Assembly (NCBI GenBank): GCA_031279415.1
Contig: JAITIP010000004.1
Location: 1-64,000 of the forward strand
Reading direction: 5' to 3'
Source: Candidatus Endomicrobium procryptotermitis
GTDB taxonomy: Bacteria > Elusimicrobiota > Endomicrobiia > Endomicrobiales > Endomicrobiaceae
Length of the DNA: 64,000 bases
Made by a program: the position numbers and the translations under genes. Position 1 is the first letter of the stretch. Every line of letters begins with the position of its first letter. Below, piece by piece: positions 9,057-18,160 of the stretch. The notes beneath the pieces were generated by a model. That model had not been told where the DNA came from. It did no database searches and saw nothing but the letters and a program-made list of their open reading frames with translations.

Positions 9057-9968
9057 TTACAATGAACACTCTATGATTTTAAGAATAAGTTCTTCAAACT
9101 TTATCCCCGACACTTTTGCTTCGTCCGGCAGAAGAGAAGTTTCGGTCATCCCAGGTATGGTATTGTTTTCCAATACCCATATTTTCTCATCGCGGTCTAT
9201 TATCATGTCCACCCTGCACACGGCCTTGCATTTAAACAATTTGTAAACTTTTTCAGCGGCACGAGCTGCAAGGTTATGCATTTCTTTGCTTATGCGCGCG
9301 GGAATGATGTGTTTCGAGCCACCTTTGGCGTATTTTGATTTATAATCGTAAAATTTTCCTTTAGGCATTATTTCTACGGCAGGAAGCGACTTTCCATCTA
9401 GAACGCCGACTGTAATCTCTTTGCCTTTTATAAACTGTTCGACGATAACTTCATTGCCGTATTTAAAAGCAGTTTTGGCGGCTGCTGCAAATTCCGAAGC
9501 CTTTTTCACTATCGATATTCCTATGGCTGACCCCTGATTTGCGGGCTTTACCACAACAGGATATGTTTTTATTTCATTAATCCGTTCGTATTTTCTTAAA
9601 ACAAACCAATCGGGAGTCAAAATTCCAGCACAATTAAAAAGAAGTTTCGATATGTTTTTATCCATCGAGGCCGAGCTTGCAAACACGCCACACCCCGTAT
9701 AAGGTATGCCCATAACTTCAAGCATTCCCTGTATTGTTCCATCTTCGCCGTGCTGTCCGTGAAGAGCGACATAAGCTATGTCTATTTTTTCTTTTTTTAT
9801 CTTTTCGGCGGCATTTTTGTCTACATCGATGGCAGCGACTTTAAATTTCATTTTTTTAAGCGCGTTAATAACGGCTTTGCCGGATTTCAAAGATATTTCT
9901 CTTTCGCTTGAAGTTCCGCCGTACAAAACACCGATTTTTTTATTTTTAAGCTTTTCCGCTGTCATCAT
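9057..9968 (-). CDS. ddl: D-alanine--D-alanine ligase
   Basis: A 303-residue ATP-grasp enzyme that makes D-Ala-D-Ala for the UDP-MurNAc-pentapeptide. Seen: VLYGGTSSEREISLKSG at the N-terminus, the HGQHGEDGTIQG motif, PYTGCGVFASSASMDK, the ATP-grasp VVVKPANQGSAIGI loop, and the C-terminal metal-binding WVLENNTIPGMTETSL. Length and motif order match DdlB-type ligases. The ATG at 9968 is followed by a second ATG; either could be used. Located between murB and ftsQ with gaps of 9 and 1 bases. Confidence 0.96.
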   Translation of the reverse strand: MMTAEKLKNKKIGVLYGGTSSEREISLKSGKAVINALKKMKFKVAAIDVDKNAAEKIKKEKIDIAYVALHGQHGEDGTIQGMLEVMGIPYTGCGVFASSASMDKNISKLLFNCAGILTPDWFVLRKYERINEIKTYPVVVKPANQGSAIGISIVKKASEFAAAAKTAFKYGNEVIVEQFIKGKEITVGVLDGKSLPAVEIMPKGKFYDYKSKYAKGGSKHIIPARISKEMHNLAARAAEKVYKLFKCKAVCRVDMIIDRDEKIWVLENNTIPGMTETSLLPDEAKVSGIKFEELILKIIECSL

Positions 9969-9977
9969 TGATTTCTT

Positions 9978-10895
9978 TTATGCTTTGATAACTTTTATTT
10001 CAAGTTCAAGATCTATGTTAAATTTGTCTTTTACGGTTTTTCTTACGGTATAAATCAAATCAAGTACATCATCCGCTGTAGCATTGGCCACGTTTATTAT
10101 GAAATTCGCATGAATTTCCGATACTTTTGCTCCTCTTTTTTTTCTCCCTTTGAGACCAGCATCTTCTATAAGTTTTCCGGCGCTTAATCCTAAAGGATTT
10201 CTAAATATGCAGCCCGCACTTGGAAACGGCAACGGCTGAGTTTTTGCGCGATTTTTGATTTTGTCCGAAACAACTTTTAAAATACCATTTCCTGTTTCTT
10301 TTTTCAAGGTAAAATTAACTTTGGAAATTATAAAATTTTCAAGCCCGCTTTTTCTGTAGTCAAAATCTATTTTTTCCTTGTTTATAAGTTCTTTTTCTCC
10401 GTTTCTATTATAAACTTCAACACTTTCGATTGTATCGCTTATCCAGTTTTGCCCACTCCCCGCATTTCCTAATACAGCGCCGCCTACGGTTCCCGGAATT
10501 CCGGCGCAGCATTCAAGACCGGAAAGATTTTCGCAGATGCTTTTTTTTACAAGAGATGGCAAAAAAACAGCGCCGCCACACGTGATTTTAACGCCGTCAA
10601 TGCTTATATTTTTAAAATCCCCCATCAATTTAATCACGCAGCCGCTGAAACCTTTATCACTGAAAAGAACGTTTGTGCCGCCGCCTAAAATAAAAAATCG
10701 AAAATTTTCGACTGAAGCCGTTTTTAAAAAGAATGACAAAGCAGGTTCATGAGGAATTTCAATAAAATAATTCACATTTCCACCTATTTTGAAAGAACAA
10801 ACTTCCGACAGCTTCCTATTTTCAAAAACTTTACATCCCGCGGCAGCTAATTTGTTTACTATATCAATGTTAATAGCTCTTCTCCTTTTTTCCAT
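9978..10895 (-). CDS. murB: UDP-N-acetylenolpyruvoylglucosamine reductase MurB
   Basis: An FAD enzyme that reduces UDP-GlcNAc-enolpyruvate to UDP-MurNAc. Seen: SFKIGGNVNYFIE and the FILGGGTNVLFSDKGF flavin-binding segment, GLECCAGIPGTVGGAVLGNAGS, the catalytic PFPSAGCIFRNP (here with Ser as in type II MurB) and the C-terminal HANFIINVANATADDV. The start chosen is ATG 10895, which has GGGGG just upstream; it overlaps the 3' end of murC by 37 bases. The frame stays open to an earlier ATG at 10985, but that would add 30 residues foreign to the family. Confidence 0.95.
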   Translation of the reverse strand: MEKRRRAINIDIVNKLAAAGCKVFENRKLSEVCSFKIGGNVNYFIEIPHEPALSFFLKTASVENFRFFILGGGTNVLFSDKGFSGCVIKLMGDFKNISIDGVKITCGGAVFLPSLVKKSICENLSGLECCAGIPGTVGGAVLGNAGSGQNWISDTIESVEVYNRNGEKELINKEKIDFDYRKSGLENFIISKVNFTLKKETGNGILKVVSDKIKNRAKTQPLPFPSAGCIFRNPLGLSAGKLIEDAGLKGRKKRGAKVSEIHANFIINVANATADDVLDLIYTVRKTVKDKFNIDLELEIKVIKA

Positions 10896-12211
10896 ACGTC
10901 CCCCGCACCCAAGGTCAATACTATATCGCCCGGCCGCAATTCTTTGGAAAAATTTTTCAAATTCGTAAAAATTTCCACACTGCAATTGTTTTCTTTAAGA
11001 CTGTCAAGAATAAGCTGCGAACTTACTCCTTCTATAGCTTTTTCGCCGGCAGCATATATCTCTAACACTTTCACAAAATCTGCGTCTTTAAAGCTTTTAC
11101 CAAACTCACCAAAAAGGTTCTGCGTGCGCGTATATCTGTGCGGCTGAAATAATACCCAGAGCTTTCTTTCTGGCCAGAAATGTTTTATCGCTTTAATAGT
11201 CGCGTCAACTTCAGTCGGATGATGTCCATAGTCGTCAATTACGGTTATGCCATTTTTTTCTCCTTTTATTTCAAGCCTTCTGCCGACGCCGTCAAACTTA
11301 TTTATGGCGCTGGCTATATGATTAAAAGGTATCGCGAGATATAATCCCACTCCTATAGAAGCAAGAGCATTTAAGATATTGTGTTTACCCGGTATTCTGA
11401 TGCAGACATTGCCTGCTTTCTTTCCTTCGTATATGACATCAAAACTTGTGCACTGCGGCAAAACTTTTATATTTTCGGCTTTGATGTCGGGATTTCCAGA
11501 AAGTCCATAAGTCACATATTTTCTGTTTATTTGCGGAATAATTTCTTTTACGATTTTATCATCCGAACATATTATCGCCGCTCCGTAAAAAGGAACGCTG
11601 TTTATATGATTTATGAAAGCATTTTTAAGATTTTCCATATTCCCGTAATAGTCGAGATGATCGTTATCAATATTTGTCACTACAGTTATCGCGGGAGAAA
11701 GTTTAAGAAAAGAGCCGTCTGACTCATCGGCTTCTGCGACGATATATTCGCCTCTGCCCAGACGTGCGCTTGTGTTGAGATTTTTCAGCCTTCCGCCGAT
11801 AACTATCGTCGGATCAAACCCGCCTTCATCCAAAACCAAAGCCGTCAGAGAAGTAGTTGTAGTTTTACCGTGCGTGCCGGCAATCGTTACCGAATATTTA
11901 AGCCTTGCAAGTTCCGCAAGCATTTCAACACGCGGTATTACGGGAATTTTATTTTTAAGAGCGGCCATTACTTCTGGATTCGATTTACTTACCGCTGTTG
12001 AAGTAATGACAACTTCGGTATTTTTAATATTTTTTTCATCGTGGCCGATGTAAATTTTCGCGCCGATTGCCGCGAGATGTTCAGTAACGTCAGTTTTTTT
12101 CAAGTCCGAACCTGAAACATTATGACCCAGATTTATTAAAACTTCGGCAATGCCAGACATACCAGATCCGCCAATTCCGACAAAATGCATATTGCGATGT
12201 TTTCTAAACAT
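10859..12211 (-). CDS. murC: UDP-N-acetylmuramate--L-alanine ligase MurC
   Basis: A 450-residue Mur ligase adding L-Ala to UDP-MurNAc. Seen: the N-terminal Rossmann FVGIGGSGMSGIAEVL, the P-loop TIAGTHGKTTTTSL, VAEADESDGSFL, NIDNDHLDYYG, and IDDYGHHPTEVDATI plus FQPHRYTRT in the C-terminal domain, all diagnostic of MurC. The ATG directly follows the queF stop (TAAATG). murB starts inside its last codons, so murC-murB translation is probably coupled. Other mur ligases and ftsW/murG are not in this window. Confidence 0.97.
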   Translation of the reverse strand: MFRKHRNMHFVGIGGSGMSGIAEVLINLGHNVSGSDLKKTDVTEHLAAIGAKIYIGHDEKNIKNTEVVITSTAVSKSNPEVMAALKNKIPVIPRVEMLAELARLKYSVTIAGTHGKTTTTSLTALVLDEGGFDPTIVIGGRLKNLNTSARLGRGEYIVAEADESDGSFLKLSPAITVVTNIDNDHLDYYGNMENLKNAFINHINSVPFYGAAIICSDDKIVKEIIPQINRKYVTYGLSGNPDIKAENIKVLPQCTSFDVIYEGKKAGNVCIRIPGKHNILNALASIGVGLYLAIPFNHIASAINKFDGVGRRLEIKGEKNGITVIDDYGHHPTEVDATIKAIKHFWPERKLWVLFQPHRYTRTQNLFGEFGKSFKDADFVKVLEIYAAGEKAIEGVSSQLILDSLKENNCSVEIFTNLKNFSKELRPGDIVLTLGAGDVWKKGEELLTLI

Positions 12212-12601
12212 TTATTTTCCTTTCATATTTTTAGAAGAATATTGTGCGCTGACTGTGGTAGTTATTCCGCCGCGTATTCTGAATTCAAGTTTGACCGTCA
12301 TATTCTTTGGTTTTAAAGTCTCAACCAAATCTTTCATTATTCTGTTGACTACACTCTCGTGAACCATTCCAACCATCCTGAAACTTTGAATGTACATTTT
12401 TAAAGATTTAAGCTCAACAACGGTTTTTGAAGGCGTATAATTAATAGCGAGGTAAGCATAATCCGGCAGTCCCGTCCATGGACACAGGCAGGTAAACTCT
12501 TCCGTTTCAATGCATACGTTTATATCTTTTCCGGCATACTGATAAGGCATCACTTCAAGAAGTGAAGTCGTTATTTTATCAAATACTGGCATATTTTTCA
12601 T
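12212..12601 (-). CDS. queF: NADPH-dependent 7-cyano-7-deazaguanine reductase (short QueF)
   Basis: A 129-residue protein of the short, single-domain QueF family, which reduces preQ0 to preQ1 in queuosine synthesis. Seen: the catalytic Cys motif TCLCPWTGLPDYA, the substrate-binding ELKSLKMYIQSFR and the GMVHESVVNRIM motif. It is the first gene of the division cluster, abutting murC without a gap, and has the only convincing promoter of the run (12629-12657). Nothing in queuosine synthesis surrounds it, so its operon placement looks incidental. The leader is about 20 bases, too short for a preQ1 riboswitch. Confidence 0.93.
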   Translation of the reverse strand: MKNMPVFDKITTSLLEVMPYQYAGKDINVCIETEEFTCLCPWTGLPDYAYLAINYTPSKTVVELKSLKMYIQSFRMVGMVHESVVNRIMKDLVETLKPKNMTVKLEFRIRGGITTTVSAQYSSKNMKGK

Positions 12602-12628
12602 ATAAAACCCCGTTTATTTTTTGTTGCT

Positions 12629-12657
12629 ATTATACCATTTTTAGCGAATAGTTTGAA
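12629..12657 (-). promoter_or_regulatory. Sigma-70-type promoter for queF and the division cluster
   Basis: On the minus strand TTCAAA and TATAAT are separated by 17 bases, and TGG before the -10 makes it an extended -10. Transcription would begin near 12622, about 20 bases before the queF ATG. The close packing downstream suggests this promoter can serve the whole queF-to-pgeF run. Confidence 0.6.
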
Positions 12658-12844
12658 TGCGGATAAAAATAATTTAAAAACATATTTAAAGCTGATAAAG
12701 ATAAGGTTTCTTGTTTTTTTTACTTTCATAGCAAAAGCAATTATGCAAAAAGCAAAATGCCCTATCAAATAAAGTCCAGAAAAATATGAAAAACCGATAA
12801 AAAACTTGTATAATATGTATTAGCAAATATATCGGAGAGACATT

Positions 12845-14116
12845 ATGGAATGGAAAACTGTAGCCGAACATACACTTAAACTGAAAAATCTTGCAAACAA
12901 CGAAGAAATAAAAAGCAAGCTTGAAGGCTTGTCATTGTACAACTGCCAGCTTAAACAAATATTGGACGGCGAAGAAGCCGGAACCGATATAACGGCTTTA
13001 GTGCTTAAAGAAAATGAACTTAAAAACAATACTTTAGCGAAAATTTATGAACTTCAAAAAGAAACCGAGCAGGCGCAAACGACTGAAGAAGAAGCTTCAA
13101 AAGTTATAGAATGTTTTCTGTACATAGACAATTATTTAAGTCTCTATTCAGAGCCGGAACTGTTTTTTATAAAAGATTACGACAAACTACAGCTTTGCGA
13201 TTCTGTTGAACTTCTAAACTCAAAAAAGAAGTTTGGCGATATAGTGCAAAGCATGTTTTTTTTCCAAGAACTTAATGAAAAAGCACATATATCGATTCAT
13301 ACTTTATGCAGTTTCCTCAGGGAAAGCGTAACCAATGTTTCAGAATTTATAATAGATAAAACCGATTATGTAATGGATAGGCTCGATATTCTTAACCGCA
13401 CTGTGCTTGAAGGAAAAAGTCCCGATATCTTTCTGAGACAATTATATCCTTTTATTTTAATTATTAATTTCACGGCACAAAAACTTATGCTTCACCGCTT
13501 TACAAGTATCTATCCTTCAAATGTCAATAAAAAAGTTTTTCAGGAAGCTTTGAAGCAAAAAGAATATGCTCTTGACAGGCTCAAAGCTAAAATTATAAAA
13601 AGAGCGGCAATAATAAAACAATTAAAAGAAAGAATTAACTCTCCAATGAACCAGGAATTCTGGTTTGACACAAGATGTATTGAAATATACGACGAGGGAA
13701 TCGTAGTAAAAAGAAAAGAACTGTATTATGAAGACGGGGTCGATTGCGTAATCATAACTGCCGACAGGATAAATAAATGCTGTATGACTGCATACTGGAC
13801 TGCATTTTTAGCAGCAAATGATAAAAAACTCGCACAGGACGAAAGAAATGCAGAAGCCGATGAATGGCTCAATCTTTATCTTGCGGAATCAAAAAATGAT
13901 AAATATGCGGTAGTTTATTCTCTGCACAAATTTCTTATAAAAAATGAAATTTCAAATTCATACTCTTTTAACAATATAAAAATTAAACCTGTAAAAAAAT
14001 CCGATACGGCATTTCAAAAAGTGATGCCTTTATGGCTTGTAGGAGTAATTTCGGTAATTCTTGCCGCGGTTTTTATCCTTTTAATTATTTATTCAACCAA
14101 ATCAATAGTTCACTAA
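12845..14116 (+). CDS. Hypothetical tail-anchored protein
   Basis: A 423-residue protein with a clear GGAGAG ribosome site and a TATAAT-like box at 12809-12814. It is largely helical and charged, with predicted coiled-coil stretches near residues 50-90 and 225-260 (ALDRLKAKIIKRAAIIKQL), a middle segment that includes IYDEGIVVKRKELYYEDGVD, and a single C-terminal transmembrane helix (LWLVGVISVILAAVFILLIIY) with only a few residues behind it. That layout fits a tail-anchored inner-membrane protein with a large cytoplasmic domain. I do not recognise the family. It stands alone, ended by the hairpin at 14171-14215. Confidence 0.75.
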   Translation: MEWKTVAEHTLKLKNLANNEEIKSKLEGLSLYNCQLKQILDGEEAGTDITALVLKENELKNNTLAKIYELQKETEQAQTTEEEASKVIECFLYIDNYLSLYSEPELFFIKDYDKLQLCDSVELLNSKKKFGDIVQSMFFFQELNEKAHISIHTLCSFLRESVTNVSEFIIDKTDYVMDRLDILNRTVLEGKSPDIFLRQLYPFILIINFTAQKLMLHRFTSIYPSNVNKKVFQEALKQKEYALDRLKAKIIKRAAIIKQLKERINSPMNQEFWFDTRCIEIYDEGIVVKRKELYYEDGVDCVIITADRINKCCMTAYWTAFLAANDKKLAQDERNAEADEWLNLYLAESKNDKYAVVYSLHKFLIKNEISNSYSFNNIKIKPVKKSDTAFQKVMPLWLVGVISVILAAVFILLIIYSTKSIVH

Positions 14117-14170
14117 TATTGGAAGCAGGGAAAGGAAAAAAGGCAGAAACTGCCATCACATATTTGAAAA

Positions 14171-14215
14171 TAAAAATCTGCAGGCTTATTTCGTATATAA
14201 GCTTGCAGATTTTTA
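14171..14215. terminator. Bidirectional rho-independent terminator
   Basis: Two 19-base arms (14171-14189 and 14197-14215) pair with one G-U position around a 7-base loop. The stem starts with an A-run and ends with a T-run, so it can act on both strands, between the convergent 423-residue protein gene and glyA. Confidence 0.8.
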
Positions 14216-14280
14216 TTAACTATTTATATTTTTTAGTATATATTTCTAAAATATTACTAATTTTCAATATTTTTTTGTTT

Positions 14281-15531
14281 TTAATATTTTAAATTACTAT
14301 AAATTGGAAATGCTTTGCAAAGTGCTGTCATTGCAGATTTTATTTCAGCGATAACTTTTTTATCATCTATATTTTTAAGCACTTTTACTATAGCTTCGCC
14401 TATTTTTGCCATTTCAGGTTCTTTCATACCTCTTGTTGTTATTGACGGTGCGCCTATTCTTATGCCGGAAGTAATTGTAGGTTTTTCTGGATCATAAGGT
14501 ATGCCATTTTTATTTAAAGTGATTCCTGCTTTTTCCAAAATTTCCTGAGCATCTTTGCCTTTGACATTTAAAGGTCTTAAATCTACCAAAAACATATGCG
14601 AGTCCGTGCCTCTGGAAACTATACGCAAACCGCCTTTTTCAAGAGTTTCAGCTATCTTTTTGGTATTTGCCAAAACCTGTTTTTGATATTCTCTAAACTC
14701 CGGCTTTAAAGCTTCTCCAAAAGCTACCGCTTTAGCGGCTATAACATGCATTAAAGGTCCACCCTGCTCTCCAGGAAAAACTGCCGAATTAAATTTTTTT
14801 GACAGTTCTTCACTGTTTGTGAGAATCATTCCGCCGCGCGGGCCGCGCAAAGTTTTATGAGTAGTTGTCGTTATGACATCCGCATATTCTACAGGAGAAG
14901 GATAAACTCCGGCTGCAATCAAACCTGCATAGTGAGCCATATCGCACATATGGTATGCCCCGACATTTTTTGCTGTTTCGTCTATTCTTTTCCAATCCCA
15001 AATTCTCGAATATGCACTTGCTCCGCTTATAATGAGTTTAGGCTTATGCTCTTTTGCAAGTTTTTCCATTTCTTTATAATCTATATATTCGGTTTCTTCA
15101 TTGACATTATATGCTACTATATTGAACCATTTTCCCGAAACATTGAAAGGGTTACCGTGAGTTAAATGTCCCCCGTGAGATAAATTTAATCCCATTATAG
15201 TATCGCCCGGCTTTAAAAGCGCAAGAAGCACCGCAAAGTTTGCCTGCGCACCAGAGTGCGGCTGAACATTTACAAATTTCACATTGAAAAGTTTTTTTGC
15301 TCTTTCAATGGCAATGGTTTCGGCCATATCTACGATTTCACAGCCTCCATAATATCTTTTTGCAGGATACCCTTCGGCATATTTGTTTGTAAGACATGAC
15401 CCCTGAGCTTCCATGACAGCTTGTGAAACAATATTTTCTGAAGCGATAAGCTCTATCGTGTCTTTCTGTCTTTCAAGTTCTTTAGTCAAAATAGAATGAA
15501 TTTCGCCATCGGTTTTTTTCAAGTTTTCCAT
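14281..15531 (-). CDS. glyA: Serine hydroxymethyltransferase
   Basis: A 416-residue PLP enzyme converting serine plus tetrahydrofolate to glycine plus 5,10-methylene-THF. Seen: [49 protein letters not shown], the PLP-lysine motif [13 protein letters not shown], and [14 protein letters not shown] near the end. Full length and intact. It lies 13 bases after the HerA-like gene and may be co-transcribed with the restriction cassette. The folate link with the MetF-like gene at 39.4 kb is metabolic, not positional. Confidence 0.97.
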   Translation of the reverse strand: MENLKKTDGEIHSILTKELERQKDTIELIASENIVSQAVMEAQGSCLTNKYAEGYPAKRYYGGCEIVDMAETIAIERAKKLFNVKFVNVQPHSGAQANFAVLLALLKPGDTIMGLNLSHGGHLTHGNPFNVSGKWFNIVAYNVNEETEYIDYKEMEKLAKEHKPKLIISGASAYSRIWDWKRIDETAKNVGAYHMCDMAHYAGLIAAGVYPSPVEYADVITTTTHKTLRGPRGGMILTNSEELSKKFNSAVFPGEQGGPLMHVIAAKAVAFGEALKPEFREYQKQVLANTKKIAETLEKGGLRIVSRGTDSHMFLVDLRPLNVKGKDAQEILEKAGITLNKNGIPYDPEKPTITSGIRIGAPSITTRGMKEPEMAKIGEAIVKVLKNIDDKKVIAEIKSAMTALCKAFPIYSNLKY

Positions 15532-15544
15532 TTTCCTACTCCTA

Positions 15545-17176
15545 TTATAAGATTTTGTTTAAACGCGGCGTATTGTACACCGGAGGACAGTCCGGCTTGT
15601 CGATTTTTAAAAGCAAAGGCATAGGAAAATCAACGCCCACAAGCAAAACTTCTCCTTCTCCTAAAGCAGGCAGAAATGATAACATATTTTTTCCGGCTGA
15701 GGAAGCAGCATTTTCAACGACTTTTTTGTCGCGCTCATTTATAATCCTGTGAACTATAAAAGAACCTATCTGACTTAATGTACCTTCGGGAATATCTCTC
15801 GGCATCTGAGTCGCAAGACATAAAAATAGGCCGTACTTTCTGCACTCTTTTGCGATTAAATCGAAAGCATCAAGAGTCAGGCTTTCAAAATGTTCATCCG
15901 TAATGTTTTTGTTGAGAAACTGATGAGCTTCGTCAACTACAAGTAAAACAGGAGAATCTCTAAAAGTTTTATTTCTCGCTTTATCAAGCAGATAAGAACC
16001 TATCGCATTTGCAGTAATTTCTTTGGCAGAAAACAAAGATGAAACATTTTCGAGATTAATTCTCAATATCTTTTCCCCACCATAAGAGCTGCCGGTGAAA
16101 TTTTCTATAGCATCTATAATCGAGATATTATTTTGCACAGCGTTTTTAAATCCAAAAAGCTTATTAAAAACATCTGTATTTATCAAATTTACTATTTTGT
16201 TTACCATAGAAGCCTGCTGATCGTAAAGTTTTGTATCAACGGCCCCCCATCCTTCCGGAAAATACGAAACACTCTCTTCTTTTATCTGCGGCACAAGATA
16301 GTTTATGTCAAAATTGCACGTATTGTCCTCTATTTCGGTAACAAATTTTTTGTAAAATGCATTATACTCTTTTCTCTGATGGTAAGCTTTTTTAAAAGTT
16401 CCCGTTTTTTCAGACAAACGCATGATTTTAAGAGAACGCACAGCTTCAAGCAAAATCGATTTTTGCGATTCTCCGTTAGGCCTTAAAAGAATAAACAAAT
16501 CCGAGACGGAAAGTTTTTGATAAGGAAAATAAGAATCTTCTCCTAGAATCAGCGTTTTTGATTTCAGCATACCGTATTCGCCCGTTGCGTCAAAAAGTAT
16601 TATTCCGTTATTAGTTTTGGAAATTACCGACTCAATAAGTTTTGAAACCGTCCAACTTTTTCCCGAACCCGTCGTTCCTATAACAGCACAATGTCTAGCA
16701 AACAGCGAATTTAAAGAAATATTGCAACGAGCGTTCGATGAAACCAGCGTTCCTAAAGGCGCGTACAAATCGCCGTCGGTTTTGCCTGCAAATCTTTGTA
16801 TATATTTTTCAATTTGTTCTTCTGGACAATAATAAACTTTTGCGCCGGCCGAGGGATATGCAAAAACAGTTTTTTCGGCTTTATCCGGATCAGACAGTTT
16901 AAAAGTAAGAAGAAATTCAGCTTTGCCTAAAATCCGCAAGTCTTCATGCGAAGATCTCAGCGTTTTATTGTGGCTGTCATGCATTCCTGTTTCGGTAAGT
17001 CTTGCCAAAAAACCACGCTCTTTTCCTTCAATAATGATAAAATCGCCCACATTTACGCCGGATTTGCCGCCGTATTCTTTTGACAAATCCGATAAAGAAG
17101 GAAAATATATGCCTGCATATTGAGGATTTATTTCATAAACATAACCTAAAAATTCTTTTTCATTAAATAAGTTCAT
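15545..17176 (-). CDS. HerA-like DNA translocase ATPase (DUF87)
   Basis: A 543-residue hexameric-ATPase-type protein of the HerA/FtsK branch. An N-terminal beta-rich region (about 1-100) matches the HAS-barrel; then GTTGSGKS (Walker A, 167-174), a central DUF87 region, and [12 protein letters not shown] (Walker B, about 409-420), followed by an [10 protein letters not shown] sensor motif. Family knowledge: HerA pumps DNA, usually with the NurA nuclease, and also forms HerA-SIR2/DUF4297 defence complexes. No NurA is adjacent. The start lies three bases after the stop of the BcgI-like specificity gene, so it is in the same transcription unit; a role in the restriction system is inferred from this. 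Confidence 0.85.
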   Translation of the reverse strand: MNLFNEKEFLGYVYEINPQYAGIYFPSLSDLSKEYGGKSGVNVGDFIIIEGKERGFLARLTETGMHDSHNKTLRSSHEDLRILGKAEFLLTFKLSDPDKAEKTVFAYPSAGAKVYYCPEEQIEKYIQRFAGKTDGDLYAPLGTLVSSNARCNISLNSLFARHCAVIGTTGSGKSWTVSKLIESVISKTNNGIILFDATGEYGMLKSKTLILGEDSYFPYQKLSVSDLFILLRPNGESQKSILLEAVRSLKIMRLSEKTGTFKKAYHQRKEYNAFYKKFVTEIEDNTCNFDINYLVPQIKEESVSYFPEGWGAVDTKLYDQQASMVNKIVNLINTDVFNKLFGFKNAVQNNISIIDAIENFTGSSYGGEKILRINLENVSSLFSAKEITANAIGSYLLDKARNKTFRDSPVLLVVDEAHQFLNKNITDEHFESLTLDAFDLIAKECRKYGLFLCLATQMPRDIPEGTLSQIGSFIVHRIINERDKKVVENAASSAGKNMLSFLPALGEGEVLLVGVDFPMPLLLKIDKPDCPPVYNTPRLNKIL

Positions 17177-17179
17177 TGT

Positions 17180-18160
17180 TTAAATTTTATCACTGTATGG
17201 TAAAGACTTAATATAATTTTCCATATATTGCCAATCTGGATTATTATCTTTATCTACAGGAAGCTTAATTGATTCATTTTCAAATTTATTCCAAAATGCT
17301 TTCCGTCCAAATTTAAATTTATATTGGTTTTGCTTCATTATAGTTGTTATAAATAATGCATTATATTTATTTAATTTGGAATTATAAAAAGCATATATCT
17401 CATCTGATGCTGTAAACTCTTTCTCAACCCAAAAAGCAGTTCCAAAAGTCGAATAAATAATACAATTTTCTTCAGTAAATAAAGGGTTGGATATTCTATC
17501 TGTCATACCGTTATTGTTTTGTGACGCAGAGTAATATGGTATTTCGCCTGCTGCTCTGTCAGACTCTATTAACCTTTGTCCATGAGTTATTCTTTCCCAG
17601 AGTCTTTTATCAGTAAATTTAAACTCTTTCCATTCTTTCATATTAAGTTTATCAGGCTTTGTAGATATTGTCGTTTTTATAGATTCAAATTTGACACAGC
17701 TTTCCAAAGACTTAATATAATTTTCCATATATTGCCAATCTGGATGATTTTTTTTTGCAGGCAGAAGCAGATAAGTTGTTTTTATATTTTTTATTGCCGC
17801 AGGCCTTCCATAAGAATATTTATAGGCATTCTTTCTCCAGACAGTTTTAATAAATAATGCCGTATATTTATTTAAAACAAACCCCTTAGGTTTCAGTACG
17901 GCTATATGATCACCTGTAGAAAACTCATAATCATGATAAAAACAAAGTCCGGAAAGCGTTGTTTCTATGGTCAATACAGATGAACTATTATTTTTACAGT
18001 TATAGAATCCGGACAAGCCATTATTTTTTTCAGTTCTGGTAATATACGGATAATCTCTGCATCCATATATTGAATTAAGTTCCTCAATAGAAACAGCAGG
18101 AGACCCTGCAACATCAAATAAAATGCCGATTTCAAATTCTTTCCATTTGGAAGTATTCAT
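17180..18160 (-). CDS. BcgI-type specificity (B) subunit
   Basis: A 326-residue DNA-recognition subunit. Two half-repeats are visible: each begins with KEFEIG or KEFKF (Lys-Glu-Phe), contains a target recognition segment with IPYYSASQNNNG or YPYITRTEKNNG, then a KYTALF/KYNALF helix, and closes with PDWQYMENYIKSL. This duplicated TRD plus conserved-helix plan is that of type I HsdS and BcgI-B proteins. Size (about 330) fits BcgI-B better than the larger HsdS. Its ATG overlaps the stop of the catalytic subunit as ATGA. Recognition sequence cannot be read from the protein; a bipartite target is expected. Confidence 0.82.
   Translation of the reverse strand: MNTSKWKEFEIGILFDVAGSPAVSIEELNSIYGCRDYPYITRTEKNNGLSGFYNCKNNSSSVLTIETTLSGLCFYHDYEFSTGDHIAVLKPKGFVLNKYTALFIKTVWRKNAYKYSYGRPAAIKNIKTTYLLLPAKKNHPDWQYMENYIKSLESCVKFESIKTTISTKPDKLNMKEWKEFKFTDKRLWERITHGQRLIESDRAAGEIPYYSASQNNNGMTDRISNPLFTEENCIIYSTFGTAFWVEKEFTASDEIYAFYNSKLNKYNALFITTIMKQNQYKFKFGRKAFWNKFENESIKLPVDKDNNPDWQYMENYIKSLPYSDKI
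17202..17241 (-). repeat. 40-bp exact direct repeat, copy 1 (specificity subunit)
   Basis: Identical, base for base, to 17706-17745. It encodes the conserved helix at the C-terminal end of the second recognition half. The copies are 504 bases (168 codons) apart, so recombination between them would remove one recognition half in frame. Confidence 0.9.
17706..17745 (-). repeat. 40-bp exact direct repeat, copy 2 (specificity subunit)
   Basis: Second copy of the repeat at 17202-17241, encoding the same helix at the end of the first recognition half. The flanking recognition segments are clearly different, so the identity is local to this helix. Confidence 0.9.

Noticed and set aside
12600-12660. 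preQ1 riboswitch before queF
   Set aside because: The promoter leaves a leader of only about 20 bases, too short.
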